From positions 263,622,531 to 263,686,530 of the forward strand of contig OW240916.1 of assembly GCA_933207985.1 (NCBI GenBank): DNA of 64,000 nt, read 5' to 3'. Source of the DNA: Pelobates cultripes (taxonomy: Eukaryota > Chordata > Amphibia > Anura > Pelobatidae). A program made the position numbers and the translations under genes. Below, piece by piece: positions 1 through 12,370 of the stretch (positions are counted from its first letter, which is position 1; every line of letters begins with the position of its first letter). The notes below the pieces were generated by a model that saw nothing but the letters and a program-made list of their open reading frames with translations, was not told the origin of the DNA and made no database searches.

Positions 1-714
1 TAGAGAGTTACCATATGGACACAGTGCATGCACCGTGGTTGCTGTGGGTAGAGAGGTCTACTCTGCTCTCCCTGGCTTTTAATTCCTGGGCATTGAGTAC
101 CTGCTGAGGAATTGAGAAACAGATAGGAGAAAAAAAAACTATTTTTTAAATAGGCTTTTCTCCAAATCTATACATTCGCTAGCAAAACCGTTAGCACATT
201 CTATGCTTAAGCTCGGTTAAAAGAGCTAAAGTCAAAACATGTCAGTTTCAATGTAGAGTGGATCTAAGTAACGTGGTATAAATACCAGTAATAAATAAAT
301 TTATTAAAATGGATTTGCCGTGTATTTATTCCATGAGTAACATCTTCTCCAATTTTTGTCTCTCTCTAAAATCATTCTGTCTGATTTTTGTATCTTGTTT
401 GCAATCTGTCCTGTAAAGTTAGGGATTACTTTTTGTTTTGTACCTGTTTTAAGACAGGCCGCAGATGAAAAATTCGGAAATCATATGAATCAGGAGGGAA
501 ATCACTAAACTAAATTCATAATTACTTCCTGGCTAATGAACTGATTTTCTTTCTGCAGTGCTGCAGCCTTTAAATCCTAAATATTACAGGGAGCATTTTT
601 TCCATTTGTATATTTTTCTACTTTTTTTAAATTAATTTTTGTTTAAAACACACACACGTTTTTTAAACTTATGGGCCTTTCTTTCTTATGGTGAACCTAT
701 ATAGTATCAGTATT
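1..714. other. AT-rich intergenic DNA, nothing recognised
   Basis: No coding similarity, repeat boundary or RNA gene is visible. Sequence is AT-rich with short homopolymer runs. Confidence 0.5.
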
Positions 715-794
715 TTAACCCCTTAAGGACCAAACGTCTGGAATAAAAGGGAATCATGACACGTCACACGTGTCATGTGTCCTTAAGGGGTTAA
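715..794. mobile_element. 80-bp palindromic MITE, TTAA-bounded
   Basis: The ends TTAACCCCTTAAGGA and TCCTTAAGGGGTTAA are inverted copies, and the whole unit is a short foldback around an internal CACGTGT palindrome. Close copies occur at 29671-29748 and 54483-54560. The TTAA at both ends is consistent with a piggyBac-type TTAA target, but no transposase is encoded. Confidence 0.75.
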
Positions 795-2740
795 TATGCT
801 TCCAATGCTTACGCCCTCCATTTTCTCTCTGGTCAACATTTGTAACATGAGAGTTAAAAATGTGAGGCTAAGCTCAGCGATCGATCAGCATACACTGCTG
901 AAAAAGCATATGCATTATCAAACAGAAAGAAGTGCCTGTAAGCTAATGTTATCCTTGCATTCATATGGAAAAAAAATAGAACGTGGTTAAATAAGTATAA
1001 ATTATAAATAGATTATAGAGATAATAGCTTGGCATAAAACCAAGGGACTCAATCCACTGCAGCCTAGCACCTAACCACTAAAATAAGATGTTGCGCTTAT
1101 GGCCCTTGGTGTGTACATTAAAATACTTATTTGCCTATAAGTGCATTGTGTAAAACATAGTCCCTGTTTAAATTGCAAGCTGGGCATTAACACAATTTTA
1201 ATTCACTGTTACAGACACTACCGTCAATCAAATGGTTAAAGTGAATATAACTAGTATACGTATACATAAACCAATTATATTCTCATTAACCTTATGTGCA
1301 TAGACAATTAGTACTTCTGCTGTGGATCACATTTCCTAAAGTACTGCACCATAGTGTCTTCAATGGGCTTGCATCTCTCTGGAGACTGTGAATTCTTCTG
1401 ACACACAATGAACGCAGATAACATGTGTCATTCTTTGCAGAATCTGATCCTTTGTATAATGTTGCATCACTCTTTTACAAATAACCTGTATTATCCCATC
1501 ACTTATTGATACGTAAGGCTTGGCACAGTGGGTACTTGATTATGTGTTTCCTTTTCCAATGATTTCTCACCAGAGGTGTAGAAATTGGAATCGATTTATG
1601 AGAAGCTAAAATCAGCTAAGGGTTTTTATAGTTGGCAAATATTATTAGGACACATTGTAAATGTTCCAGAATGTTTTGTACTGCGGATTTGGAACTGACA
1701 CCAATGGTTTACAAACATGTGACGTTCAGTTAATGGTGAGACAGCAGAATGTGCATAAACAGTGGTGCTTTTCGCATTTGACCAAGGTTTCCTAACACTT
1801 TCGATGACTGATGAATCTGGAAGAGTTTCACTTTCACCTGGTTCTCTCAGAAATATTTTTTGTCAATATTAAAATAAAAAGTAAAAAATTCTGCAGGAAA
1901 GGAAATTATATTTAGAACAATAACTAAAAAGCAGGAATAACTAAAACAAATGGCATCTTTTCTTTTAATATTATTGTGGCAAATGACATGTCCGGGCTAG
2001 GAACATTGCCTAAACCCATTTCATGAGGAAGGTAAATCATACCCATGGGACAGGTTGCCTACGGACAAAACTCATGTGAGGTTAATCACTAGACTCTAAA
2101 TTTAAGGGGATTTAAAACCAAATTGAAAACATTATGCTAGAATTGCAAATATAAAACTATGGCGGACTTGTTTAGTCTTTACTATTCTGTTTTCAGCTCA
2201 ATACAGTTTGGTGTTTAGTGAATAAACCACAAAGGGAGTTAGTGACGACAGAGCTAAAAAACTTAGGCAAAATGTTGCAACTGCTAGCATAGTGAAAAAG
2301 AGTCAAATTTGGTTTTTATTCCCTGACTTAATTGAGAATTCCATTATACTCCAACTAAACAATGTGTGGGCCGATTCTCATGTTGTGCTCTCACAGCCAC
2401 AAAGTTTTAGTTGACTTCGACAAGCTGTCACTACTGAATGCTAAGTGAAGGATCATGATGCCTAGTACTTGCGCCAAATCTCCTGTAGATAGATTTTCAC
2501 TTTACCCATGATTCCACATGTCTCTGCAAGTGCCCACATCTAAAAGATTAGGGAATAGGATGCTCTGAGGAATATCTGCAAGATTTAGGGATTTTTTAAA
2601 AAATTTTTTTAGTAATTTCGTAATGATTAGATTATTTTTCTCAACTAATTAATTCTAGGTTTAGAGGAGAAAAAGCTAATTTAACACTTTCTGCTAAACT
2701 CTTGTGAAATAAGATTTCCAAATGTTTTTTTAAATACTAA
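795..2740. other. AT-rich intergenic DNA, nothing recognised
   Basis: No gene, RNA or clear mobile-element structure seen. The short open frames present have no family features. Confidence 0.5.
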
Positions 2741-2748
2741 CCAAAATC

Positions 2749-2771
2749 ACTATATATATATATATATATAA
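2749..2771. repeat. (TA)n microsatellite
   Basis: About ten uninterrupted TA dinucleotides. Confidence 0.9.
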
Positions 2772-3339
2772 CTAAAATTACACAGTGGTTAAGTATGTTA
2801 ACATAAATATACAGTTGTGTGATACAAAACATATATAACAGGGATTGATACCGTGGATGTTTGTGAACTACATTTCCCATAGTGCTTGCTCTGGTAAATT
2901 ATATATTTAAATATAAAACATGCTAGTTTTTAATTGCTTTGTTAAAATATTTAATAATGTCAATAACAATATATCCAATCTAAATGAACGTCATTCTGTA
3001 ACATACTAAGGTTTACAGGGATTAAAAACACACACAAATGTTTTTATAATATCATATTTTTTCATAGTTTACAATGATTCTTGGGCATAGAAATTATTCC
3101 AAGTCACAGACTTTAAAACAGAGATGTCATTACTTTGGAGGTAACAGTTGTTCGTTTCCTTACTATTTCTTCTACTGAAGTGCTTACTTGGATGAATACT
3201 GTAGCAAGGCTAAATATAGAACCCCTTACCTACACACCACAGTACATCTGTGTTCTGTGCTCTGGCTCAGTCATGCGTTCCTGGAAATATTTAGTTAAAA
3301 TGGCATGCATCTACACACAGGGTCTCCTTTCACTGAAAA

Positions 3340-3445
3340 GTATACATACCACTCAACTGTCAGTATTTAGTAGGGACAGTCCCTATTTTTGGTCCCTCTG
3401 TCCCTTTTTACTATCATGATGTCCCTCATTTCTAGGGGCTCCACA
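3340..3445. repeat. Fragment of an interspersed repeat ('gggacagtccctattt' family)
   Basis: The segment with 'agggacagtccctatttttgg' recurs in diverged or inverted form at 31125-31160 and about 39000-39090, so it is a dispersed repeat. The class cannot be assigned from the sequence alone. Confidence 0.4.
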
Positions 3446-3563
3446 GCAATTATACCAGCAATAATATGTCTTCAAACTACAATAAATGTGTTTAGAATTC
3501 AGTCTGTGTAAATACAATACATTGTTGTTGTTCTAAATAGCACTTTAGTTGTATAAATTGTTC

Positions 3564-3571
3564 CTCTAGAC
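3564..3571. repeat. 8-bp target-site duplication, left copy
   Basis: CTCTAGAC here is repeated exactly at 5308-5315, flanking the element at 3572-5307. An 8-bp duplication is diagnostic of hAT transposition. Confidence 0.85.
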
Positions 3572-4084
3572 TAGGCGTTCCCAATTAATTTTTCCCGTGG
3601 AACCTTTTGACATAGTGTATCAACATCATGGAACCCCCTCCCCCTCTCCCCCGGTAAAATTTTTTTTTTTTTTAATTGTGCTGTTTTTTGTATGTGCCAG
3701 TGTGTAAAGGTGTGTGTATCTGTGTTTGTATGTGCCAGAGTCTGTATCTGTGTGTCAATATGTATCTGTGTGTGTATGTATCTGACACACAGATATACAC
3801 ACACTGGCACATAATGGCAAATAGATACACATACTGACACACAGATACACACACCTTGACACACAGTGTGTATCTGTGTGTGTGTATGTATGTATTTGTG
3901 TGTCAAGGTGTGTGTATCTGTGTTTTAAAGTGTGTCTATCTGTGTTTCAAGGTGTGTGTATCTGTGTTTGTATGTGCCAGTGTGTGTATCTGTGTGTCAG
4001 TGTGTATGAATCTGACACACAGATACTCACACACTGGCACGTAGTGGCACACAGATACATACACCTTGACACACAGTCTGTATC

Positions 4085-4123
<39 letters not shown>

Positions 4124-5307
4124 GTGTGTGTGTATCTATGTGTCAAGGTGTGTGTATCTATGTGTCAAAGTGTGTGTATGTGTTTGTATGTAGCAGGTTG
4201 TGTCAATGTGTGTGTGTATCTGTGTTTGTATGTGCCAGTGTGTGTATATGTGTGCCAGTGTGTATATGTGTGTGTGTGTGTGTATGTATCTGACACACAG
4301 TTACACACACTGGCACATAGTGACACACAGATACATACTGACACACAGACACACACACCTTGACACACATACACACACACTCAGATGCATACAGTGACAC
4401 ATACACACATATTGACTCACAAATACACACACACTCAGATATACACTTTGACATATACACACGTGCACCCACAGATACACACACTGGCACATACATACAA
4501 TCAGATACACTCATTGACACATACACACAGTGTCATTTACACACATACAAACACACTGATATACACTGGCACACACACAACACCAATACACACATACTGA
4601 CATACACACACTCAGAAACACACAGTGACACATACACAAACCTTGACACACAGATACATACACTGACACACACTCAGACACAGATACTCTTTGACAGACA
4701 TACATACACTCTCACTGACAAACACACATACTCTTTGACAGACATACATACAAACACATATACACTCTCACTGACAAGCACACATACATTCTCACTGACA
4801 AACACATACACACTCACACACTCACTGGCAAACACAGATACACTCTTTGACAGACACACAAACACATACAAACTCTCTAACAGTCACACATACAATTTAT
4901 TTTTTTATTTTACTCCACCCAGCATTCCTACCTTTGGGAGTGCTGGCATGGAGTCTTTATGTTCCTGTAGTCCCTGGGATCCAGTGGGGCTGCTAAACAA
5001 CGGGCGTGAAGTTCCTGGGGTCCAGTGGGGCTGTTGAGCGGCTGACATGCTGTCCCTGTGGTCCAGTGGGGCTGCTGTGCGTCTGGCGTGTGGGAGGCGA
5101 GGGAGCAGTGATCTTCCTGCACAGCTCCCTTGTGCCTCTCTTAGTGATGCTGGAGTGACATCATATTCAGGCTCTGGCATTACTGCTGTGTGCGTGAGGG
5201 AGCTGAGGCGAGGAGAGTGCTCCCTTTCCTACCGCAGCCATTTTGTTTCACAACATTTTGGCGGAACCCCATTTGTGTTCTCGCCGAACCCCAATTGGGA
5301 AATGCTA
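3572..5307. mobile_element. Non-autonomous hAT element with CA/TG-array cargo
   Basis: Terminal inverted repeats TAGGCGTTCCCAATT and AATTGGGAAATGCTA resemble the hAT TIR 'CAGGGGTTCCCAA'. An exact 8-bp duplication CTCTAGAC flanks the element. The interior has a T-tract, about 1.2 kb of interrupted GT then CA arrays (3690-4890), and a GC-richer segment (4915-5230) with repeated 'ccagtggggctgctg' units and a diverged palindrome centred near 5160. No transposase is encoded. The interior is shared with the hAT at 16079-17937, whose TIR is different. Removing element and one duplication rejoins an L2-like repeat (3541-3571 to 5316-5465). Confidence 0.85.
3690..4890. repeat. Composite GT/CA minisatellite array
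   Basis: Imperfect units such as 'gtgtgtatctgtgtgtcaag' fill the left part, and units of the type 'acacacactgacaaacac' fill the right. They produce open frames on both strands made almost only of C/V/S/Y or T/H/I, which are repeat artefacts. A pure (TG)n tract lies near 4087-4112. Confidence 0.95.
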
Positions 5308-5315
5308 CTCTAGAC
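5308..5315. repeat. 8-bp target-site duplication, right copy
   Basis: CTCTAGAC, identical to 3564-3571. Confidence 0.85.
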
Positions 5316-5465
5316 TGTAAGCTCGTGTGAGCAGAGCCATCATCTACCTATTGTTCCTGTGTAATTGTCTCATTTACTGTAAGTCCCCCCACCCCCTTCA
5401 TAATATTGTAAAGCGCTGCGGAATTAGTTGGCGCAATATAAATACAGATAATAATAATTATTAGT
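5316..5465 (+). repeat. L2-like LINE/SINE 3' end with (TAA)n tail
   Basis: Contains 'tgtaagctcgtgtgagcag' and 'gtaaagcgctgcggaatt', and ends in an ATAATAATAATTATTA tail. Related pieces lie at 31020-31110, 43546-43610 and 49264-49690. The tail of short repeats rather than poly(A) fits L2/CR1-type ends, but class assignment is inference. Confidence 0.55.
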
Positions 5466-6289
5466 AAGTCACATAAAATTTCTCAGAACAGCCCACCTCC
5501 TGGACACACCACCACTCACACCCCTAAAATTAAAGTGCAAACTCATAGTCCATTTGATATGTTGGCAGTTATGATATGGAACCATAGAAGGATAATTGCA
5601 TTTATTTGATATACTCAATGGCAGCAAGCCATACCATGTACATTAAAACATGAAACAGTTTGAAAATAAAGAATACAAATAGCAGAACTCATAGTTAACT
5701 TTTAGTTGACTACCTGGTTTAGCAAAAATATAACTTGTGACAGTTCAGCTTTAAGCCCTATCCTCAATAAATGTAATATTAGAACATAGAACTCCATCAC
5801 ACAGTGCATAATTTTTTAAAAGCAGACAAAGATTCCACTAGGGATATTTATAAAAAAAAGCCACAAATCCATAATTTGAGCCACATATTTTTTTTCTTTC
5901 ACAAACCCATTTCTGTTTTACATGAAGGTGATTCATACAACTGCAAAGAAGTAACAGAGGACGCATTCAGCTGGTGCGTCACACGATGGCATAACCACGG
6001 AGTGGAGTGGATTATATAATTTTTTTTGCTTGTTTTTAACATTATAGGGTTTATGTTGTAAAGTTAGCATCATGGGTTTCATACCTGAAATCATTAAAAC
6101 TGAATAGAAGTAATTTGCATACTAATGACAGCCCATGTACTCCCATTAACTACAGAACGGATATATGTTGTAAAAGAGGCATTAGAAAGCCTTCAATTCA
6201 TATGTCCATCGTACTGTACTTAAATTATAAAAATCTGCTTTCCAAATTTCTCAAAAATCTTTTAACACTTAATGTGCCATAAAAAATTA
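5466..6289. other. Intergenic DNA, nothing recognised
   Basis: AT-rich, with no coding or repeat structure I can support. Confidence 0.45.
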
Positions 6290-9200
6290 TCACTCCTGGC
6301 TGCGGTGGTAACATACCAAAAGAGGGTAAGGACACAGTAAGTTGCTCGAGCTATCGACCCATCTCGTTCTTGAATGCGAACCTCAAACTGTTCGCAAAAG
6401 CGATGGCCCTCCTACTATCAAGGGCCCTGACAGGTCTGATCCACCTTGACCAGGTGGGTTTTATCACGGGTCAAGAGGGGCGCGACAACACCATCAGAGC
6501 CCTCAACATTAACCATGCCGCCCGGTAGACCAACAAAGAACTGGTGCGTCTCTCCACAGACGCGGAGAAGGTTTCCGACCGGGTAGACTGGCATTACCTA
6601 ACAGCCGCACTGCAACGTATGGGAGTCGGACCACTTATGCATGCTTGGGTGCAGTCCCTATACACAACCCCCACGGCCCGAATCTGCGTCAACGGAGCAT
6701 TAACTGCACCATTCCCTATATGAAATGGGACCCGCCAAGGGTGTCCCCTGTCACCCCTTCTGTTTACCCTCTCTCCCAAATCTTTTCTGGAGGCGGTCAG
6801 GCAGGACAGGGGTATTACTGGGTTCACCTTGGGTGGGGGAGAGCATCGAGTCGCAGCATATGCAGATGATCTGCTCTTCTTCCTGGAACAACCCAGGGTC
6901 TCCCTGCCAAACCTGCTGGAGTCTTTTAGGCAGTTCGGTTAGGTCTCCAATCTGAAATTGAACATGGACAAATCAGAGGCGCTCCACCTGCCACAAGACC
7001 CAGCTTCCACCGCACTCCTACAGGCAGAGTTCCCCTTCAAGTGGTGCATGGTAAACTGAGATACTTGGGCATCTGGCTGACACAGGATCTCACCCAACTG
7101 TACCGGCTTAACTATCTTCCCCTGCTAGACACACTCCAAAAAGACATGCAACACCCCTCAATACGTCTCATGGTTTGGTCGGGTCAACGCGGTTAAGATG
7201 AATGTCTTGCTGCGTATACTGTACCTATTCCAAACCATCCCGATCACCATCCCTAGGACATTCTTTAATACCCTCACCACGGCGATATGGAGGTTTGTGT
7301 GGAACAATCGACAGACCAGACTTTGGCGGGTCCTCCTGGAGCTACCCAAGTCAGCTGGAGGGGTGGGTCTCCCATCAATTCTAACGTACTACCATGCTGC
7401 CCACTTGCATAGATGCCTAGATTGGCACACATACCCTGCAAAGAAGCTATGGGTGTCTTTAGAGACCCAACAAGCAGAGGGCAAAATCCCATCTGCGCTT
7501 TGGCTGGGTAAAGGGACTCTAAGCTCACTACGTACATATAACCCTTTGACAGATGCCATACTGGGCGTCTGGTGCGCGCTCCGTTTTCCAGACAACTGAC
7601 GACATCACCCAGGCCACTTATCCCAATCACAAATAACCCAGACCTGGCAGGTGGGTTGAGCGCATGCGACTTGGTGGGACACCAGGTAGCAAACTGGATG
7701 CACATGCACCATTGGTGCACACCCTACCAACTACATCCCATCACTGTGTTGATCCTGGACAGACCACCGACCCCATTGGAACAGTTCCGATAACACCAAG
7801 TTAAGACATACTATGGTTCCCTATCCGGCCGGGGACAGATACACAGATCTCTGACACAGTTCGAGACGCTCTGTGCCAGGAGGGAACAAGTCACAAAGGC
7901 ATCTCAACCATGTACACACTGCCTATGTCCAATAGAGGTGACATAGCACTCGGGTAGACAAGTAGATGGGAGAGAAAAACAGGAGTCACCCTCTCAGACC
8001 AGGAATGGGACAAAATCTTAACCATCACGACAAATGCTCCATTAGCTCTAAGTTCCAGGAAATGAGCTACAAAGTGCTAACATTCTGGTACCGGACGCCA
8101 GACGTCCTACACCGAATGAACGCAGGTTACTCGCGGGAATGTTGGCGATGTGGACAGGACGAGGGGACCAACCTCCACATATGGTGGTCATGCCCTGCCA
8201 TTGCCCCTTATTGGCAGATGATACATAATAAGATACAGGAAATCACAGGCACAACCATAGTGTTTCAACCTCTGACCATGTTGCTGCACCATGACAACAT
8301 TGAAACACTACAAAAAATCACTGACCCTCCCACTGCTAACTGCAGCTAAATCCCTGATCCCACTACATTGGAAACGAACAGATGTCCCCACCCTCCAGCA
8401 ATGGGTAGCCAAGGTCGATGAAATACACAATATGGAGTCCTTGACAGCTGCCCTATGGGGACGCACGAGACGTGTGTGCAAACCTGGACTCCATGGCTCA
8501 TGTACATCTCAGGGGCCCCGTACAGGAGGGCATGCTAAATAGGATCCTCCAATGATGGGCGAGGTGCTGCGGGAGGTGCCAGGGTGCGGCAAGGGGTGAG
8601 AATGGAGGAAGGCAGTCACTTGCATACACACTCCTCATACTCAGCTCCTTCTTTCTTCCTTCCTTCTTCTCTTCAGCTGTTTCCCCTCTATCATTAGCCT
8701 CCCCCAGAGCCTGACTACTTCCCGCATTATTCGCAGTGGATCAATCCCCTGACTCGTATACCTCCACAGCCATGACACACAACACTGACACAAAGAGCGT
8801 TAGGACAGGTTCACCAGTCCACGACTAAACCTGTGGCTACAAACACACCTGAAACTAAGTGGGGATGACCCAACACACAGTCCATGCTATACTCAACGTT
8901 TCAAATGGCAAGACCGCACGCAACTAATGCAACCACTGGCATCTGTAGACAAACACAGATTAACACGCATACAAAATATACGCCAGACGCACAACAGCGA
9001 ACAAAGTCCACAAACGCCCTTTAGACAAACAGAAGATCTGCATTGTTACAAACAATAAGCACACGGTTATGTCAATAACATAATAATAATAATAATAATA
9101 ACATAATAATAAATAACATAATAATGTGCCTATGCTTCCCGAGGCCCAAACGCTTATTCCAATACGAATATACTCCCACTATGATGATGTCTTGTACTGA

Positions 9201-9571
9201 AAGGAAACCAATGTACACTGATGGCGTAAATTGTTAATCTAACGACCCAGTCTGCCTTATGTATTAATGCACACTTTGGTACTGCCCTATACAACACCAC
9301 TGTAAGCAGTTATAATTCCATGACTATTATGGAGACAAAATAATTGTTAAGGAAACAGGATTGGAGTCGGGAGATGTATGAGCGCCTCCCAAAAGATGGT
9401 TATGCCAATCTACGGTGACAACTGTTGTTTGTGTATCACATACGATATACTATTGAGGATGACTGATACCATGTCTTGCAATATGTCAAAGTGTTACTTG
9501 AATGTCTGAAATTGTACACAGAACTGCAAAAATGTATTAAGAAAATGCAAATAAAGATTGTAAAAAAAAAT
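6290..9571 (+). mobile_element. 5'-truncated L1-type (L1/Tx1-like) LINE copy
   Basis: ORF2 remnants run from about 6300 to 8540, followed by about 1 kb of 3' sequence and a terminal A-tract at 9562-9571 after an AATAAAG at about 9549. Upstream ORF2 (endonuclease and early RT) and ORF1 are missing, as in ordinary 5' truncation during target-primed reverse transcription. A (TAA)n tract sits at about 9080-9122 in the 3' part. I could not find a convincing target-site duplication. Confidence 0.85.
6300..8540 (+). pseudogene. LINE ORF2 reverse transcriptase remnant
   Basis: The product would be the reverse transcriptase of an L1-type retrotransposon. In order, the frames show SYRPISFLN, DQVGF, the NGTRQGCPLSPLLF block, AYADDLLFF (YADD catalytic box at 6859-6870), the ILYLFQTIPI block near 7215-7245, and a C-terminal CCHC knuckle (CWRCGQDEGT...HIWWSCP, about 8140-8195). 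In-frame stops lie near 6527 (TAG after AAR), 6720 (TGA replacing an expected Arg before NGTRQG) and 6941 (TAG), and the reading frame shifts several times after about 7050. The catalytic YADD is intact, but the copy cannot make a full protein. L1 and Tx1 clades cannot be separated without alignment. Confidence 0.85.
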
Positions 9572-9577
9572 GGTCAC

Positions 9578-10097
9578 TGATTTTAAAGAAACACTATAGT
9601 ACAAACTTGTATTCCTATTTGTATTAATAACGCTTGTGTTCTAGTGTCTTAAAAGTTTTACACTCCCCCAACCCCTGTCTGCAGTGAACCTGAAAATAAA
9701 GACTTTTAATTACTTTACTTTTACCTTGTCTCCAGCACTGAGACTCCCTTACGCTGCTGTCTACTTCTCCTCCCACAACATCATCCAGGGTTCTAGTCCA
9801 TTCCAATTCTCCACATAGAGGATGCACAATCGGGGCAAGTGCTGCGCACGCATCCAATTAAATACTTCTTACAGGAAAGTATTGAATTCAGTGCTTTCCT
9901 ATAAATAGTACATTATGATGTTTGACGTCTTCATGGAGGTCGAACATCACATGACCAAGGTTGACTCAGTTGCTACACAGGAAGCACCTCTAGAAGCAGT
10001 CTGGGAGACAAAATGTCTATTCTTTAAATTGCAGGGTTAAAACTACAGATCAATTCAATTAGATAAAATGGTCTGGGTAATTTTAGTGGTTCTTTCA
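9578..10097. mobile_element. TTAA-flanked MITE (family A), full-length diverged copy
   Basis: Begins TTAAAGAAACACTATAGT and ends with the inverted form TTTTAGTGGTTCTTT. This is the end signature of a family with many copies here (14784-14845, about 14880-15190, 16213-16590, 19466-19782, 29190-29674, 43829-44130, 58150-58568). It lies immediately after the LINE poly(A). Confidence 0.6.
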
Positions 10098-11100
10098 TGA
10101 AGGAAATCCACCACAATTGTATTTGAAATGCCTAGAATCTGGCTATTAAATGAGGTCTAATATGTGTAAACGTGGGCTTCAGTTTGGAAGTTTATTAATT
10201 ACAGCCATCTAGTGGGAGGTTTTTAAAGCTAATTCTGATATCACAAAATATCCTAGGATTTCAAAATTCCCCCAACTCTCCATGTTTCTGTATATGGCAT
10301 TTTGTGTTGTTATTATACTTAATTTCATTTAAATTGTGTGTGAATTCGATGTTGTAAAAGATTAATTAATTTTTTCGTCATTCTTTATTTTTGATGTGCA
10401 TAAGATAACAAACAGGCCGACGATGCTATGACAACATTGTCAAGCACAGAAAAAACAATATAGTAGGATATTGGCAAGGCATAGCAATAGCACAATTTTG
10501 TAAAAATAACATTGGGCTAGGCAAATATATCCAAGGGACTGAGATTCTCCAGAATTATTAAACATTATTAAACTGTACGGATTAGCTAGACAAAAGGTTT
10601 AATTAAAAAATAATAATAATTTTTTAAAAAACACCTTGTGTATGCTTTGATACCATATAACACAAGGTTCATGTGTACATGCAATTTAAACAGTTTTAAA
10701 ATTGGCAACAGTGTTCCAGTGTTCACAATGATGCCCAAAACCAAGCAATAGTGCAGAACACTATGGATACAGACCCAGTATTTACAAAATATACTCTTCC
10801 AAAATATGGAATTATATTACTGATCCCCACTCTTGTTAAGGCATTATAAACTATTAAAACATTGTTTAAACTCACCTTTACAATGAGAGTCTCCTCACAA
10901 CAGCCTGATACATCTCTACTCTGAACTACAGTTGAACTTAAGGAATGAAACCCTCCCTGTTGTCTTCAGAGTTTCATTGAAAATTCTGAATATTCTGATT
11001 AAAAGCTTACAAGCTGATCATTGTAAAATAAAATACAATAAATATCATATTGAAAATCTTTTTAGAGGCTAATCGGATTGGATTCATTGTATTAAATACA
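10098..11100. other. AT-rich intergenic DNA, nothing recognised
   Basis: No gene or repeat boundary seen. Confidence 0.45.
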
Positions 11101-11482
11101 GATGGACCTCGTTTTGCAACCTAATTGTTTTACGACGGTTCGCACTTACAACCAGCTCACTCGTGGGGTAGTAAGTGTGAACCATTGTGGGAATTAGAGG
11201 GATTCCATGCTTTGCTGCATTCACCTATGTTCGGCGAAATTTCCCCGAACATAGACGAAAGCAACAGAGCAGGGAATCCCTCTAATCTATGTTTAGGGAA
11301 ATTTCCCCGAGCATAGATTAGAGGGATTCCCTGCTCTTGTGCGTTCGTCTATGTTCGGGGTAATTTCCCCAAATATATAGACAAGCGCACCAGAGCAGGG
11401 AATCCCTTAACTCCTCACTTACCGACCAATTCATTCTAGGACCGGGTCATAGGAACGGAACCCGGTCGGTAAGTGAGGAGTG
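11101..11482. mobile_element. Foldback element with several nested hairpins
   Basis: A perfect 26-bp stem pairs 11266-11291 with 11312-11337 across a 20-nt loop. A second hairpin (CTATGTTCGG/CCGAACATAG) lies at 11224-11254. A third pairs 11411-11427 with 11464-11480 over 17 bp (CTCCTCACTTACCGACC). The 'gggaaatttcccc' core recurs three times. No open frame of note. The pattern is of a foldback or multi-hairpin non-autonomous transposon; the superfamily is unknown. Confidence 0.65.
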
Positions 11483-11950
11483 TCTGTAAAGCAAAATTTC
11501 AATTTGACAAAAAAATTTCGCTTCTGTTTCATGTTGATTCCCACTAATAATAATATTGCATATAAATACAGGATATTGTGCCTCAGTAATCTCTCCAGCA
11601 ATATTTAAAAAATAAATAGCATTAGATAAGATCATTTGTTATTCAGCTCGTGCCTGCAATTGGAATGAAAGCCATCTTACAAAGGGCAAAAGGGGAAACT
11701 GCCCAGAGCATACATGTTCCCCTGGGGCAAAAGCAGCTGCTTCTTTTGCACGTCTCTAATGCCTTTTATCTCTCCCTCCTTAATAAATCATGTGGACCAC
11801 CCTAAAGACTGACTGACACTGAGTATGTGATGTAAGTGTGAGATCTCATTGGCTGAAATGAAATCTCATTGTAACCCCGTGCTAATGTCACATGCATTGT
11901 ATCCATCTGTTTGTAGCCAACTCCACATGGCTTATTATGGTTTATTGTGC
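11483..11950. other. Intergenic DNA, nothing recognised
   Basis: No supported feature. Confidence 0.4.
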
Positions 11951-11951
11951 A

Positions 11952-12370
11952 GAGCCGTCTTAACACATGGGCACACTGGGTAGTGAACTGGGGGCCTCAG
12001 GAGCATAGGGGCCCAATATGCCTGCCAACTGTTTCACAAATGTTTGTGTTGAACACTTGACTAATAATCAATAATTCCTAGTAATTTCATATTGTACCCT
12101 CTCTGTCTGCGTAATTTACCAACAATGTACCATTTTTATTTTGAATTTCTTGTTTTCCAACTTCAAGGCTCATGGTTATATTTTCCAAACGTTTGTGTGG
12201 GTGAATCTGTTTTGTAATGTTTAAACACTGATTTTGTTGGGGGTACCAATAAATATAAGCTTCATTTTATCGACAATTTGCATTTATATTCATGTGAGTA
12301 GTTGTGTAGGGAGGGCCTCAGTGCCCTGCTTTGCCTGGTGGCCTAAAGTGCTGCAGAGACAGCCCTTTCA
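11952..12370. mobile_element. Candidate hAT MITE
   Basis: Left end CAGAGCCGTCTTAAC and right end AGAGACAGCCCTTT are imperfect inverted repeats beginning with the CAG typical of hAT ends. The flanks TTATTGTG and TCATGGTG match at six of eight positions, as an old 8-bp duplication would. No coding capacity. Confidence 0.4.

Noticed and set aside
3690..4890. CRISPR-like spaced repeats
   Set aside because: Units are slipped GT/CA variants without unique spacers, in a eukaryotic genome.
3571..5037. Many overlapping open frames on both strands (up to 225 codons)
   Set aside because: They lie in GT/CA arrays, are made of repeated C/V/S/Y or T/H/I/D residues, and exist in several frames at once. 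These are repeat artefacts.
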